From positions 1-64,000 of the forward strand of contig NZ_QKZK01000018.1 in the NCBI RefSeq assembly GCF_003254275.1: a stretch of DNA of 64,000 bases, written 5' to 3'. Below the pieces are notes generated by a model. It saw only the letters and a program-made list of their open reading frames with translations. It did no database searches and was not told the origin of the DNA. A program made the position numbers and the translations under genes. The stretch's first letter is position 1, and each line of letters opens with the position of its first letter. This stretch comes from Breznakibacter xylanolyticus. Lineage in GTDB: Bacteria > Bacteroidota > Bacteroidia > Bacteroidales > Marinilabiliaceae. Shown piece after piece: positions 1 through 8,480 of the stretch.

Positions 1-176
1 ACAGCCGGATTTTGAATAAACACCAACATGACGTTATATCGTGAATAATGATCGAAACGTTTTATAAACTCAACATACTTTATAAAGTCTTCTGAAGTTC
101 GTAGAATCAGACTGTTATTAAAGAGTTGATCGATGCTATTTTTGTCATGTATGTAATTGGGAGTGAGGGTTTCCAT
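1..176 (-). CDS. N-terminal part of an ArdC-like (antirestriction-type) protein, cut by the window edge
   Basis: Reading the minus strand from an ATG at 176 gives 58 residues that run off the left edge. The segment contains the pattern F-I-K-R-F-D-H-Y-S-R-Y-N-V-M-L-V followed by Q-N-P-A. This resembles the start of ArdC-type domains (F..YS..N.LLI..Q.P.A), found in antirestriction proteins of conjugative plasmids and often joined to a metallopeptidase or primase-like domain. Only this N-terminal motif is visible, so domain assignment is tentative and the rest of the protein cannot be judged. It lies at the left end of an island rich in defence genes, which suits an anti-restriction role. Other proteins with the same N-terminal helix pattern are possible. 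Confidence 0.5.
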   Translation of the reverse strand, partial: METLTPNYIHDKNSIDQLFNNSLILRTSEDFIKYVEFIKRFDHYSRYNVMLVFIQNPA

Positions 177-865
177 ATCTTGATTTTTGGTTTTAAATAA
201 AGATATCAACCTTGATTTAATAAAGCAAATTTTAGGATATATTAATGAGTGTGCTAGTTTTGACGTGTTATGTGCAAGAAGTCTGAACCTAATAGGCATC
301 GGATTAAAAAGAATGGCTAAAATCAATAAAAAGGCACATTGTTCAAAGCGGCACCAACAAGGGAGGATTACCGCTATCGGATGGCCGTATGCTGCGTAGC
401 CTCTTTTGCTGCAAAGATTTAGGTTGGTAGATGTCTTACGGTGGGAAAAAATTAGTAAAGCAGAGAAGGAAAAATGAGGAGGAAGAACGCACACGGGTTA
501 CAAACTGGAGCCAATGAATGGTGTTCTTTTGGGTAAACATTCACAATTACGACAAAGACTACGCACAAAGACCAAGCCGAACTGCTCCCCCAAAACTTCA
601 ATACACAAAAAGCCAATCATTATTAAGGTCGTCTCCTAAGCTTATCATAGTTCTCTGAATGTTTTGGAGAAACTCTCAATGACCATCTCTCAGTTGTTTG
701 CAAAACAAGACGGGGTTGGCCGAATGCTTACACTCCGAATAGCTATGGGCAGTTACAAACTGCTAGTTAGGATTAGGCGAAGTCAAAGACATTCGCCGAG
801 CGAAAAAGAAAACTACGCTTAGCTGAGGCGTTATTACAATTCACTAACTAAACGACATTGGATCA
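177..865. other. Intergenic stretch, no convincing gene
   Basis: About 690 bases without a gene I can support. The only open frame (187-399, TTG start, 70 codons) has no recognisable motif. The stretch has several short hairpins, for example gcagtt-aca-aactgc near 750, and ends in a 16-base motif (845-860) that recurs in the palindromic repeats near 22.1 kb and 43.7 kb. Confidence 0.5.
845..860. repeat. Solo copy of the taactaaacgacattg repeat end
   Basis: The 16 bases taactaaacgacattg match 22082-22097 exactly, and match 43643-43659 in inverted orientation with one extra T. Here only one arm is recognisable, with no partner arm nearby. It sits just past the stop codon of the gene that ends at 866, suggesting a remnant of a dispersed palindromic element. 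Confidence 0.6.
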
Positions 866-1861
866 TTATCTGCAATCGTAAAGTAACTTGTTTTTCTCAA
901 TTTCACCTTTTACCCTTTGAGATGCATTGTGCTGGCTATATTGAGCTATCAATAGCCGCAATGATTGAAGGATGGAGCTGGATGATTGATGCAGTTCTGG
1001 GTCCACTAGTGGCAGTACATGCATTTCGGTACCCTTGGTCACTAGTTGACCTTTGGCATCAAAATAGTTGAACGAATCCCCCGAAGTCCACCTTGTATAA
1101 TTCGTCATGATAAACCGATCGTGTTCTTTCCAAACCGAATCACACAATAATAGACTAATAGTCGCTTTTAAGCCATGACGCCTTTTAATCCCGAGCAACA
1201 TATCGTAGTAATAATCAATTTGACCTTTCCTGCCACCTTCGAAAGTTACCAACGTGAAATTATATTTAACCGGCGTGCTTTCATCCAATACTTTCATTAT
1301 CTGCTCTAAATTGGATGGTACGAGTGATGGGTCTGATAGGATATAAGAATCCACCATCACAACATCCGTAAAAGGCAGTATAAAAGGTTTTAAGTCATAC
1401 CATGTCTTAATGATACAATCGTTTATGGTTTTGCGAATTGGAATAGACGTTGGCAAGTGGAGCATTTTCAGCTTTGACCAACCGTCGATATAATCATCAT
1501 TGAAACCTATCACAAAACCATTCTTTTTCCGAAATTTCATCTTTTCAGCATCATCTGATTCATTCAAGAAATAGACTGAAAATGGGGATTCGCTTTTCAG
1601 TTCATGCTTATAAGTTTTAAGTGGTTCGTGTGTAAACTTGGCAACTCCACGTCCTTGGGTCAGACCATTGATAAAATGACCATAGAGAGGGTTGGTAATT
1701 AATTCATCTAGGGGGTTAATGATGCACAGGTCTGTCTCTTTCTTTAAAAACTTCCAAAAGCTATTCCACAATTCTATTTCCTCTAACTCTCCAAGCGGGG
1801 CTTGTGGGGGCTGTTTTTGAAAAAAATCCTTCAAAAGCATTACGTCAATATACGTCTTCAT
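866..1861 (-). CDS. Phospholipase-D-like protein paired with an ATPase; candidate defence effector
   Basis: A 331-residue protein counted from the ATG at 1861; an upstream TTG at 1870 would add three residues and overlap the ATPase gene by 4 bases. The visible motif is H-D-R-F-I-M-T-N near residue 247, followed by T-S-G-D-S-F. This resembles the HxR/K...SG signature of degenerate PLD-superfamily (MIT_C-like) nuclease domains. Upstream, near residues 166-188, D-V-V-M-V-D-S-Y-I-L fits the core strand and helix that precede such motifs. No signal peptide or membrane segment is seen. The gene begins 5 bases after the stop codon of the ATPase gene, so the two are almost certainly co-transcribed and probably act as a sensor/effector pair. 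The PLD assignment is an inference from one motif; the role in defence rests on context. Confidence 0.45.
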   Translation of the reverse strand: MKTYIDVMLLKDFFQKQPPQAPLGELEEIELWNSFWKFLKKETDLCIINPLDELITNPLYGHFINGLTQGRGVAKFTHEPLKTYKHELKSESPFSVYFLNESDDAEKMKFRKKNGFVIGFNDDYIDGWSKLKMLHLPTSIPIRKTINDCIIKTWYDLKPFILPFTDVVMVDSYILSDPSLVPSNLEQIMKVLDESTPVKYNFTLVTFEGGRKGQIDYYYDMLLGIKRRHGLKATISLLLCDSVWKEHDRFIMTNYTRWTSGDSFNYFDAKGQLVTKGTEMHVLPLVDPELHQSSSSILQSLRLLIAQYSQHNASQRVKGEIEKNKLLYDCR

Positions 1862-1866
1862 AGGTT

Positions 1867-3681
1867 TCAATTTGACGCTTGCAACTTCAATAAATCAACG
1901 GTCAACCGAACCGATTCATCGAAAAAACCAGTGCCAAAATCTTGTTTCAAAATGCCGTCTGGTCTCATCTCTAGTCGTTTAATTTGTTCACCCTCATAAT
2001 TCTTGTGAGGATTTTCAAAATACAAAATATTAACATCATCTGGCTTAACTTCCTGTTTGGCAACAAGGTATTGTAGTTTTCTTATAAAATATTCACTGTG
2101 TGTTTCAACTACAAATGTTTTACCAACGCTACTGTTTACCAGCATTTCTGCCAATAAGCTGTGAAAGGCAGGGTGCAAATTGGCTTCTGGTTCTTCGAGT
2201 ATAATTATACTGCGGTTGTCGGCAAAGGCTAGTCGAATTATTAAATGGATGATTTTATTGATGCCTAGACCATTATCGACCATTGGTTCAAATTTGCCGT
2301 TTCGTTTTACGTAGTAGGCATATCCAAGTATTGCATCACTAAACAGTATGGGTTCGATCTTCAGCGCATCGGCAATATCGAATGCTTTTAGCCATTGGTT
2401 AATAAATAATTCTTTAGCTTGGGCTTTGTGCGGTAAGAGCTTTGTATTGGCATACTTAAAAAACAAAGAATTGCTACTGTCGTTGGTTAAGTAATAGCGT
2501 TTAACTTCAATTTTATCTTCACTTAAGTTAATACGCCCCATTTGTTGGCGTAATGCTTTTATCAAAGCAGAAATCCCTTGCCCTAAGTGCATGATATGAT
2601 TGAGGCTATATGACTCTGTATAATTAAAAAATTTTTGAAGGCTAGATGTGTTTTCATCTATTACCGGGTCAAATAAAGTCTTAGCTTCGCCAGTTTCAAT
2701 CAGAATTTTACCAATTGTGTCGCCAATAAAGGGTTCATTTGTTAAAATTTCCAGCCAAGCCCCCTTGAAATTATTCCATCTACCACTGCCACTGCTAGCT
2801 TGACTAATAACATCTTCCGGTTCAAAAACACCAATAGAAAACCAATTGTTATTTAAGGTGTACAATAGTAATTTCTCCTCAAATAATTTGTATGCCGATA
2901 TAAAATCCACCTCCGTAAAGATATTGTTATTAGCAAGAATGGTGCGTAGTTCGATTTGTTGTGGTGATTGCGTATTTGAATAAAACACCCCCTCGCTGCC
3001 AAGTACATTTGTTGCAAGTTGGGTGTTCACTAATAAGTCATCAATTGCTGATTTATTTGGCTTGGTTCCGTCTTTTGCAAGTAACTGTATTTTCTCTGCT
3101 AGCATACTAGGTCTTATGGTGCTGGCAATTGTTTGCAAGTCAATGTTTTTTATAACCCATCTATAGTCATCTAATATCAGATCATTAACAGCAACGTCAA
3201 CTGCTCCTGGATCATAAGTTGTTGGTTCTATCTCGAAATGAAGGATTGCACCATTGCTCAACGTTTGTGTACATGCTATTAAATCAGCTCTATTCGCATC
3301 GTTGGTAACTTGGTAGGTTAAGGTTGTTTTGGTGCTGGCATAATACGATGATTTACAATCAATATTATTAGAAGTGCCCTTTTTATTTGCTCTTAATTCT
3401 ACTCTATTAAAAAAGGTTAGTTCGAATTTCTTATTGCCAGATTCTCTATTGATTAAGTTTTCGAAACTACCAATTTCGGCAGCTAAATCGGGTGTGATAT
3501 TTAACCTTTCTATGCGCAATTTGCTGCCAGTTAAATAGCCATGTTTTAATAGAGTAAGAATTTTTTGAAGAGCACTTTTACCACTGTTGTTTGTGCCTGT
3601 GAGAATTGTAAACGGCATCAGGTCTACTTCTGTATATTGGCTAAAAACCTTTATGTTTTTAAATCCGATTTTGTTTATCAT
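1867..3681 (-). CDS. OLD/DUF3696-like AAA (ABC-type) ATPase
   Basis: A 604-residue protein of the RecF/OLD-like ABC ATPase group. The Walker A motif G-T-N-N-S-G-K-S is at residues 29-36. The long middle region (about 60-440) is the variable insert. V-D-N-G-L-G-I-N-K-I-I takes the place of the ABC signature, and the Walker B I-I-I-L-E-E-P-E with H-P-A-F-H-S D-loop lies at about 492-508. The switch histidine is in E-T-H-S-E-Y (about 526). The tail R-P-D-G-I...G-F-F-D-E is the hallmark C-terminus of DUF3696-type ATPases. No Toprim domain follows, so it differs from classical OLD nucleases and GajA, and nuclease activity, if any, would have to come from the next gene. It is the first gene of the pair. 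ATPase identity is firm, the defence role is inferred. Confidence 0.8.
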   Translation of the reverse strand: MINKIGFKNIKVFSQYTEVDLMPFTILTGTNNSGKSALQKILTLLKHGYLTGSKLRIERLNITPDLAAEIGSFENLINRESGNKKFELTFFNRVELRANKKGTSNNIDCKSSYYASTKTTLTYQVTNDANRADLIACTQTLSNGAILHFEIEPTTYDPGAVDVAVNDLILDDYRWVIKNIDLQTIASTIRPSMLAEKIQLLAKDGTKPNKSAIDDLLVNTQLATNVLGSEGVFYSNTQSPQQIELRTILANNNIFTEVDFISAYKLFEEKLLLYTLNNNWFSIGVFEPEDVISQASSGSGRWNNFKGAWLEILTNEPFIGDTIGKILIETGEAKTLFDPVIDENTSSLQKFFNYTESYSLNHIMHLGQGISALIKALRQQMGRINLSEDKIEVKRYYLTNDSSNSLFFKYANTKLLPHKAQAKELFINQWLKAFDIADALKIEPILFSDAILGYAYYVKRNGKFEPMVDNGLGINKIIHLIIRLAFADNRSIIILEEPEANLHPAFHSLLAEMLVNSSVGKTFVVETHSEYFIRKLQYLVAKQEVKPDDVNILYFENPHKNYEGEQIKRLEMRPDGILKQDFGTGFFDESVRLTVDLLKLQASN

Positions 3682-4051
3682 TTCTTTGGGTTGTTTCTAT
3701 TCGATTCCAAACATTATTTTTTACACTCAACACATCCCATGTACGGACTACGGTGTATTGATGAGTACTTGCCGAAGGCCGCAAACATAAGAATGCATAG
3801 GCGGAGTCTTCGCACAACGCGAGTCTTCAGATTGCAGTTTTACACTGCAAGTCATATGTTTTATCATCGGTACATGTATACAACGTTGGGGATTGCGGGC
3901 TTCGGCCCTATCCGCCGACACAAACGCGCGCCAGCTTCGGGGATTGCGGGCATCGGCTCTGCCTGACGTTGCAGAACAACTAACACAACCACTTAACCAC
4001 AAATGTTTTATACATGACACTGAGCGTCTGGCCTACTGTTTTCGATATTTG
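3682..4051. other. Spacer between two putative defence modules
   Basis: About 370 bases between the ATPase gene start and the end of the Zorya operon. No gene is supported: short open frames on both strands are biased readings of a locally G+C-rich repeat. This patch (about 3760-3980) stands out sharply from the A+T-rich flanks. A promoter for the ATPase operon should lie near 3682-3760, but I see no clear TAnnTTTG box. Confidence 0.5.
3888..3968. repeat. Two-copy direct repeat, 51-base spacing
   Basis: The block ggggattgcgggcttcggc starting at 3888 recurs as ggggattgcgggcatcggc at 3939, so the unit is about 51 bases. The copies are G+C-rich within an A+T-rich island. They resemble structured intergenic cassettes of other Bacteroidota but encode nothing obvious. 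Confidence 0.6.
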
Positions 4052-4909
4052 TCATCCGTTTTCACTGTCAAATCTGTTTAAGAGTTCCGTATTTTTAATT
4101 TCTAAAATATGCCTGTATTTATTTACAAAAGTTTTTAGCTCAATCAACATTCTCCTTTTGTTAAATTCTCCGCCATCATTAATGTGCTTGTAATAGTGAC
4201 ATAATTTGTCAAGACATTGTAGATTGGAAGTGTCGGTATTTGTTAATTGGTATCCAATTATATGGTCGGTATCTATAAATCGTTTGTCGTAAGTGTTTTC
4301 AAGGTCTGAACCTCCAAAACCACAATTTTCACAAGTATAATCAACAGTTTTCTTATAAGCAGTTGAAATTTTTTGCCAATTAAATGGCCTACCGAATATA
4401 TCAGTATTTTCAGAAGGTTTTTCAATCTTTCTTTTTGGGACTAAATCTAACGAATTGTAAAAATCTACTGTGTTTTTTAATATTGACTGACCATTCTCTT
4501 TTAGTTTAGCTTTGCAATTAGCACATAGCTCAAGAACAACATCCTCATAATAAATTTTGGGGTATGAAAACCGTTCAGTAATAGTGACACATTTGGTGTT
4601 TGACCAATTATAGTATTTGTCAAACTTGCCATTAGCTTTGAAAGACTGAATCGTTGAACATTCAACTAAATGATATTTTGGCAATCTGTTTTCTTGAACC
4701 TTATAGTCTTTATTGATAAAATATCCTTTTTGCCAAATACCATTTACATTTAAATAAACACCATCAATTCTCCATTCTATATTTTTCTTTTTTTCCTCTT
4801 CTGTAAAGTCTTTAGTCCCAATGAAAACATTATCTTCATATTCATCAAGACGTTTAATCCCAATGGAATCAAGAAAACTATGGCTTATATTAAAATCGTG
4901 TAAATTCAT
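4052..4909 (-). CDS. zorE: HNH endonuclease of a type II Zorya system (ZorE)
   Basis: A 285-residue protein with a C-terminal HNH domain. C-E-N-C at 193-196, then D-T-D-H at 213-216, N at 229 and Q-C...L-C-H at 231-238 give the zinc ligands and the catalytic DH/N/H set. A second C-A-N-C pair at 129-132 may bind another zinc. The N-terminal two thirds has no motif I recognise. Its ATG overlaps the zorB stop codon by four bases (ATGA, 4906-4909), so translation is coupled. The family definition of type II Zorya is the ZorA-ZorB motor plus an HNH protein, ZorE, thought to nick or degrade invading DNA. The assignment rests mainly on gene order and the HNH motif. Confidence 0.85.
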   Translation of the reverse strand: MNLHDFNISHSFLDSIGIKRLDEYEDNVFIGTKDFTEEEKKKNIEWRIDGVYLNVNGIWQKGYFINKDYKVQENRLPKYHLVECSTIQSFKANGKFDKYYNWSNTKCVTITERFSYPKIYYEDVVLELCANCKAKLKENGQSILKNTVDFYNSLDLVPKRKIEKPSENTDIFGRPFNWQKISTAYKKTVDYTCENCGFGGSDLENTYDKRFIDTDHIIGYQLTNTDTSNLQCLDKLCHYYKHINDGGEFNKRRMLIELKTFVNKYRHILEIKNTELLNRFDSENG

Positions 4910-5643
4910 TTTGAAAGTTCCTTTATTACCTTGTCAACAAGACTTTCGCTAGTTGTAATTATCCTAAATTCAACCCTTCTTGAGAATTTATTATTGGCAG
5001 GCTTACCGCTTACTACAGTTAATTCTTTATTGTCATCTAATGTTCTGCCGTATGACAAGCCATTAGCTGTTAACCAAAATTGAAGCTTTTGTTCTGTTTT
5101 ATTGTTCAAGTTTTGGTAATATTCCATATCTCTGAAGTACTTTAAAACTTGGGCAGAACGTAACTGGGACAAAATAACATTGCCAATATATGAGTCTCTG
5201 TCATATTGATATGCAGGAACGGTATCAGTATGCCCTTCAATTCTAATTTCTGCAATTTTGTCTGTGTATTTTACTTGAAGAAGAATGTCAAAATATCTAG
5301 GCAAAAAATCATCCAAAATGGTTGAGAAATAAGGTCGAATGTTGGTTTGTCCTGATTCGAATAATACTTCGGGATTTGTAAATTTTATAGAAAGGTCTTT
5401 ATCTAATTCAACTTGCCACTCTTTAAAATCGTCTTTGAATGTGTTTTCAAGCTCTGAATAAAGTTGTTCCTTAGTTGCCTTAAATTCTTCAAAAATCACA
5501 TCTCGTTCTTTTTGTTTATTCTGAACTTCAATAATATAAGAAATGGCTATAAACATAAATATAACCATCAAGCCTGTCATAATATCCGAGAAGGATATCC
5601 AATTATTTTCGTTTCCCTTATTATTTCCTTTAGAAATTGCCAT
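4906..5643 (-). CDS. zorB: Zorya motor subunit ZorB (MotB/OmpA-like)
   Basis: A 245-residue protein with the MotB plan. There is one transmembrane helix at about residues 19-40, preceded by S-F-S-D with Asp20, the place of the proton-conducting aspartate of MotB and ZorB. A linker helix follows, then an OmpA-like peptidoglycan-binding domain. The latter shows I-E-G-H-T-D-T-V at 135-142 and L-S-Q-L-R-S-A-Q-V-L near 160-169. It begins 7 bases after zorA and overlaps zorE by four bases. In Zorya, ZorB anchors the ZorA ring to the cell wall and forms the ion channel with it. MotB and other OmpA-family stators are alternatives, but no flagellar genes are present and an HNH gene follows. Confidence 0.9.
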   Translation of the reverse strand: MAISKGNNKGNENNWISFSDIMTGLMVIFMFIAISYIIEVQNKQKERDVIFEEFKATKEQLYSELENTFKDDFKEWQVELDKDLSIKFTNPEVLFESGQTNIRPYFSTILDDFLPRYFDILLQVKYTDKIAEIRIEGHTDTVPAYQYDRDSYIGNVILSQLRSAQVLKYFRDMEYYQNLNNKTEQKLQFWLTANGLSYGRTLDDNKELTVVSGKPANNKFSRRVEFRIITTSESLVDKVIKELSK

Positions 5644-5650
5644 AACTCAA

Positions 5651-7066
5651 TTAAATATTCTTTTTAATAAGTCTTTGAATCAACTCATCAAGGCTTGTTA
5701 GTGTCAGCTTTAATTGGATTTGAAATTCTGCATTTACTTCGTCTAAATTATTTCTAATTTCGCTTGAGGCTTTTGTAATTATTCCGAGTCCTTCATTTAA
5801 TTGTGTCTTAGTTTTTTTCCAAAATTCACCATCAATAGATTTTATTTCCTCAATCTCTTTTAGTCTATCAATGAGAATTTCAACCGACTCTTTAAAGTTA
5901 TGCTCATCTAAAATCCATTGGTTTAATTTGTTAGTCGTTTCGTCAAATGCTTCAGTATTTTCTTTAAGGATTTCGACCGTACTAGTAAGATTCGAAACAA
6001 TCTCAGTAAACTTGGTATCGTCAACCATCACTTTTTGCAGTTCTTTGATTAGCTTCGTCAAATGACTGTTTTCATTCGTTAACTTGGTTGTGTTAACGGT
6101 TATCTCTTTAATTGAAGTTGCTGAAATTTCAAAATCTCCTGATACCTTTTTGAATTGATTTGTCAATTCTGAAATCATCTCTTTATTCTCTTCCTGCCAT
6201 TTGTTCATCCGTTGAACACTATTATTTAATTCTTGGAAGTTTTCTTGCACAAGCCTTTCAATTAGTGCAGACATTTGAGTGTTAAATTGTTCCGTTGCAC
6301 TTTTCATCACTTCCACTAAAGCTTCTGTATTGTTCTTAGCTAAGAGTTCTGAAAACTCATCGAATTTCTGGCGAATCAATTCATTATTCTTATTCATTGA
6401 TTCAATAATCCAATCAATGTTTTTCTTGGTCTCTTTTGAATATTCGTTCTGTTCAGCTCTTAATTTCTGTATTTGCGTTAGTAAACTTGTTTCTCCATCA
6501 CCACCAAGTGCTAATTGAACTTTTTCTATTGTTTTATTTTGAATATCTTGTTTGTTATGCAATTCTGCAAACTGATTTCTTAGCTTAAAAATTTGTGTTG
6601 ATATACTATCATCAGTTTCGCCAATAAGGGATTTGTTGAGTTGAAGAAAATTCTCGTTTGATTGCTTATTCCCCTCCTTTAATAACAATGAAATTTCTTG
6701 CAAAGCTGCAAGTTCGTCGGTGGGTTTTGGTGGCGATTTTTTATCTACGCCATGCAGTATAATTTGAGATACTTTTCCAAAGATTAAAGACAAAACAATA
6801 CCCCAAATTGAAGTGGAAAATGCTGTTTTCATACCGTCCAATAGTGATGGTATACTTTCTGTAATCTTATCGACATCAAAATTTTGTAGTCCGAAATAAA
6901 TGCCTACAAATGTTCCTAATATTCCAAGTGTTGTAAAAACTGTTGGAATAGATTCATATACATAACTTACAACCCGTTTCTGAGTCCAAACTCGATATAT
7001 ATAGTAAATTGAGAAAAGTGTCCAGCCAATTATTAGACTGTAAATTACAATAGTATATGTAGCCAT
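5651..7066 (-). CDS. zorA: Zorya motor subunit ZorA (MotA/TolQ/ExbB-like with long coiled-coil tail)
   Basis: A 471-residue inner-membrane protein. Helix 1 spans about 5-26, helix 2 about 39-61 (T-L-G-I-L-G-T-F-V-G-I-Y-F-G-L, the MotA/ExbB signature) and helix 3 about 81-105. The remaining 350 residues are polar, rich in Glu, Lys, Asn and Leu heptads, and should form the long cytoplasmic coiled-coil tail typical of ZorA, which sets it apart from MotA and ExbB. It is the first gene of the zorABE operon. ZorA and ZorB are thought to sense phage attack through the envelope and signal along the tail to the effector. Codon and base use are A+T-rich like the rest of the island. Confidence 0.9.
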   Translation of the reverse strand: MATYTIVIYSLIIGWTLFSIYYIYRVWTQKRVVSYVYESIPTVFTTLGILGTFVGIYFGLQNFDVDKITESIPSLLDGMKTAFSTSIWGIVLSLIFGKVSQIILHGVDKKSPPKPTDELAALQEISLLLKEGNKQSNENFLQLNKSLIGETDDSISTQIFKLRNQFAELHNKQDIQNKTIEKVQLALGGDGETSLLTQIQKLRAEQNEYSKETKKNIDWIIESMNKNNELIRQKFDEFSELLAKNNTEALVEVMKSATEQFNTQMSALIERLVQENFQELNNSVQRMNKWQEENKEMISELTNQFKKVSGDFEISATSIKEITVNTTKLTNENSHLTKLIKELQKVMVDDTKFTEIVSNLTSTVEILKENTEAFDETTNKLNQWILDEHNFKESVEILIDRLKEIEEIKSIDGEFWKKTKTQLNEGLGIITKASSEIRNNLDEVNAEFQIQLKLTLTSLDELIQRLIKKNI

Positions 7067-7771
7067 TTTATATAAATTGATTCAAAAATTTTCTGTCATT
7101 AACCATATTATTGGTCGCAAAATATAGTGCTGTCGCTTTTTTTGCATTGGTGGTTACTAATTAATAATACCAATGCTCTCCCCATTCAAGAAGCAAAGCA
7201 ATCAGTAGGGATTACTATTTAGGGCATTCAAATAATTTTAATGTTATTGCCTGGCCACAAATCATCTCACTAAACGTTATTAATGCTAGACATGTGGGAT
7301 AACATGATATATCCAAAACTAAATAGCTAGATGTTGTTCACACGACTTACACAAAAAAGTTAATTTAGCTTGTTCATATTTAAAACCAGGAAAATCGGAT
7401 GTCACTCAAGTTGTTGATTACCTAACGCTTGCCTGTTAATATTCCTTCCAATTGTTTGCATTTCAAAAATGATTAAAAGTAGCATTAAACCACATTGCAA
7501 TAACAAATGAAATGTTTTCATAAATATGTTTTAAAGCATGTATAGTTACTCTTCAAAACCATTCCAGTAAATTGAATTTGTAGTGTTATTAAGATGGGTA
7601 GATTGTGAGCTATACTAAGCATGTATATATTGGTAGCATAAAGTTAGCAGACATCTAAATGAATATACAGGTGGTATTAACTAAAGTATCGGATTACACG
7701 TAGCAAACTCGCTCCAGGTAAAAGATCTTAATCAATCAAATTATTAAGTTTCTTCATTTGAAAAGACAAAT
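7067..7771. other. A+T-rich spacer without a gene
   Basis: About 700 bases that separate the Zorya operon from a lipoprotein gene. Both strands are densely interrupted by stop codons, and no tRNA, terminator hairpin or repeat is apparent. The minus-strand sequence TATATTTTG near 7110 is close to a Bacteroidota -7 box and could belong to the zorA promoter, but no convincing -33 element accompanies it. Confidence 0.5.
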
Positions 7772-8299
7772 TTACAAATTTACTATACCAGTTATTTCTC
7801 TATGATTAATCACATAAGAATTTGGCTCATTATATGGGGTCAACTCAAAAGTTGCATCGATATTCATTTTCTCAAAGTATTTCACAATTTCAGACATCAC
7901 CATTTCTTCTTCACTTTCATAAAGCATTGGTGATTCGTTACTTCTTATTGTACCCCAATGATTAAATGACACTTTAATAGTCACTAATTTACCACCATAA
8001 AAGACAAAATTCAAAGTTGGATAAAAGCCTTTGCTTTCCACATAATCTTCTCTATTAACAACGGTGGCTCCATTTCCTTCAAAATAATTAAAGCTTGGCA
8101 ATGTATAAAGATCCTTCAGGCCAGAATAATGATGCTTCATTTTTTTATCAACAACATTTAAACCTGTTGTATACTCATAATCCGAATATGACATACCTTT
8201 ATAATAACCAAGATTTTTAACCGCATCATCTTCATCAGAATCACTAGAAGAGCATGAAACAAAAACAAATAGGAATAATAGCAATGCAATGTTTTTCAT
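7772..8299 (-). CDS. Small lipoprotein of unknown function
   Basis: 175 residues. The N-terminus has a hydrophobic stretch ending in F-V-S-C at residues 13-16 followed by a Ser/Asp/Glu-rich segment, a typical type II signal peptide of Bacteroidota lipoproteins. The acidic residues after the cysteine can act as a surface-export signal in this phylum. The mature part has no motif I recognise. It stands alone, with 180 bases to the next gene on the same strand. Confidence 0.7.
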   Translation of the reverse strand: MKNIALLLFLFVFVSCSSSDSDEDDAVKNLGYYKGMSYSDYEYTTGLNVVDKKMKHHYSGLKDLYTLPSFNYFEGNGATVVNREDYVESKGFYPTLNFVFYGGKLVTIKVSFNHWGTIRSNESPMLYESEEEMVMSEIVKYFEKMNIDATFELTPYNEPNSYVINHREITGIVNL

Positions 8300-8480
8300 T
8301 TTTTAGGCCTTTATTGTTATTAATATACTGTGTAAAAATCTTTATTTGGGCAACAACGATTCCATAAATTATATTCATGAAGGATTAGTTGCTTTGATTT
8401 AGAGGCATTTAAAGTAAGTTTATTAATAGCGCTGAAAATTAACAGACATCAGAATTAATAGCTTACCATAAGGGATTCAA

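Noticed and set aside
187-399. 70-codon open frame with a TTG start near the left edge
   Set aside because: No motif, no promoter or conserved pattern, and composition like the surrounding non-coding DNA.
3748-4081. Overlapping open frames of 60-130 codons on both strands
   Set aside because: They arise from a G+C-rich two-copy repeat and read as low-complexity Ala/Arg-rich peptides in every frame.
5651-7066. Alternative reading of zorA as ExbB/TolQ of a TonB or Tol system
   Set aside because: The long coiled-coil tail, the ZorB-like OmpA partner and the overlapping HNH gene fit Zorya; no TonB or TolA gene is near.
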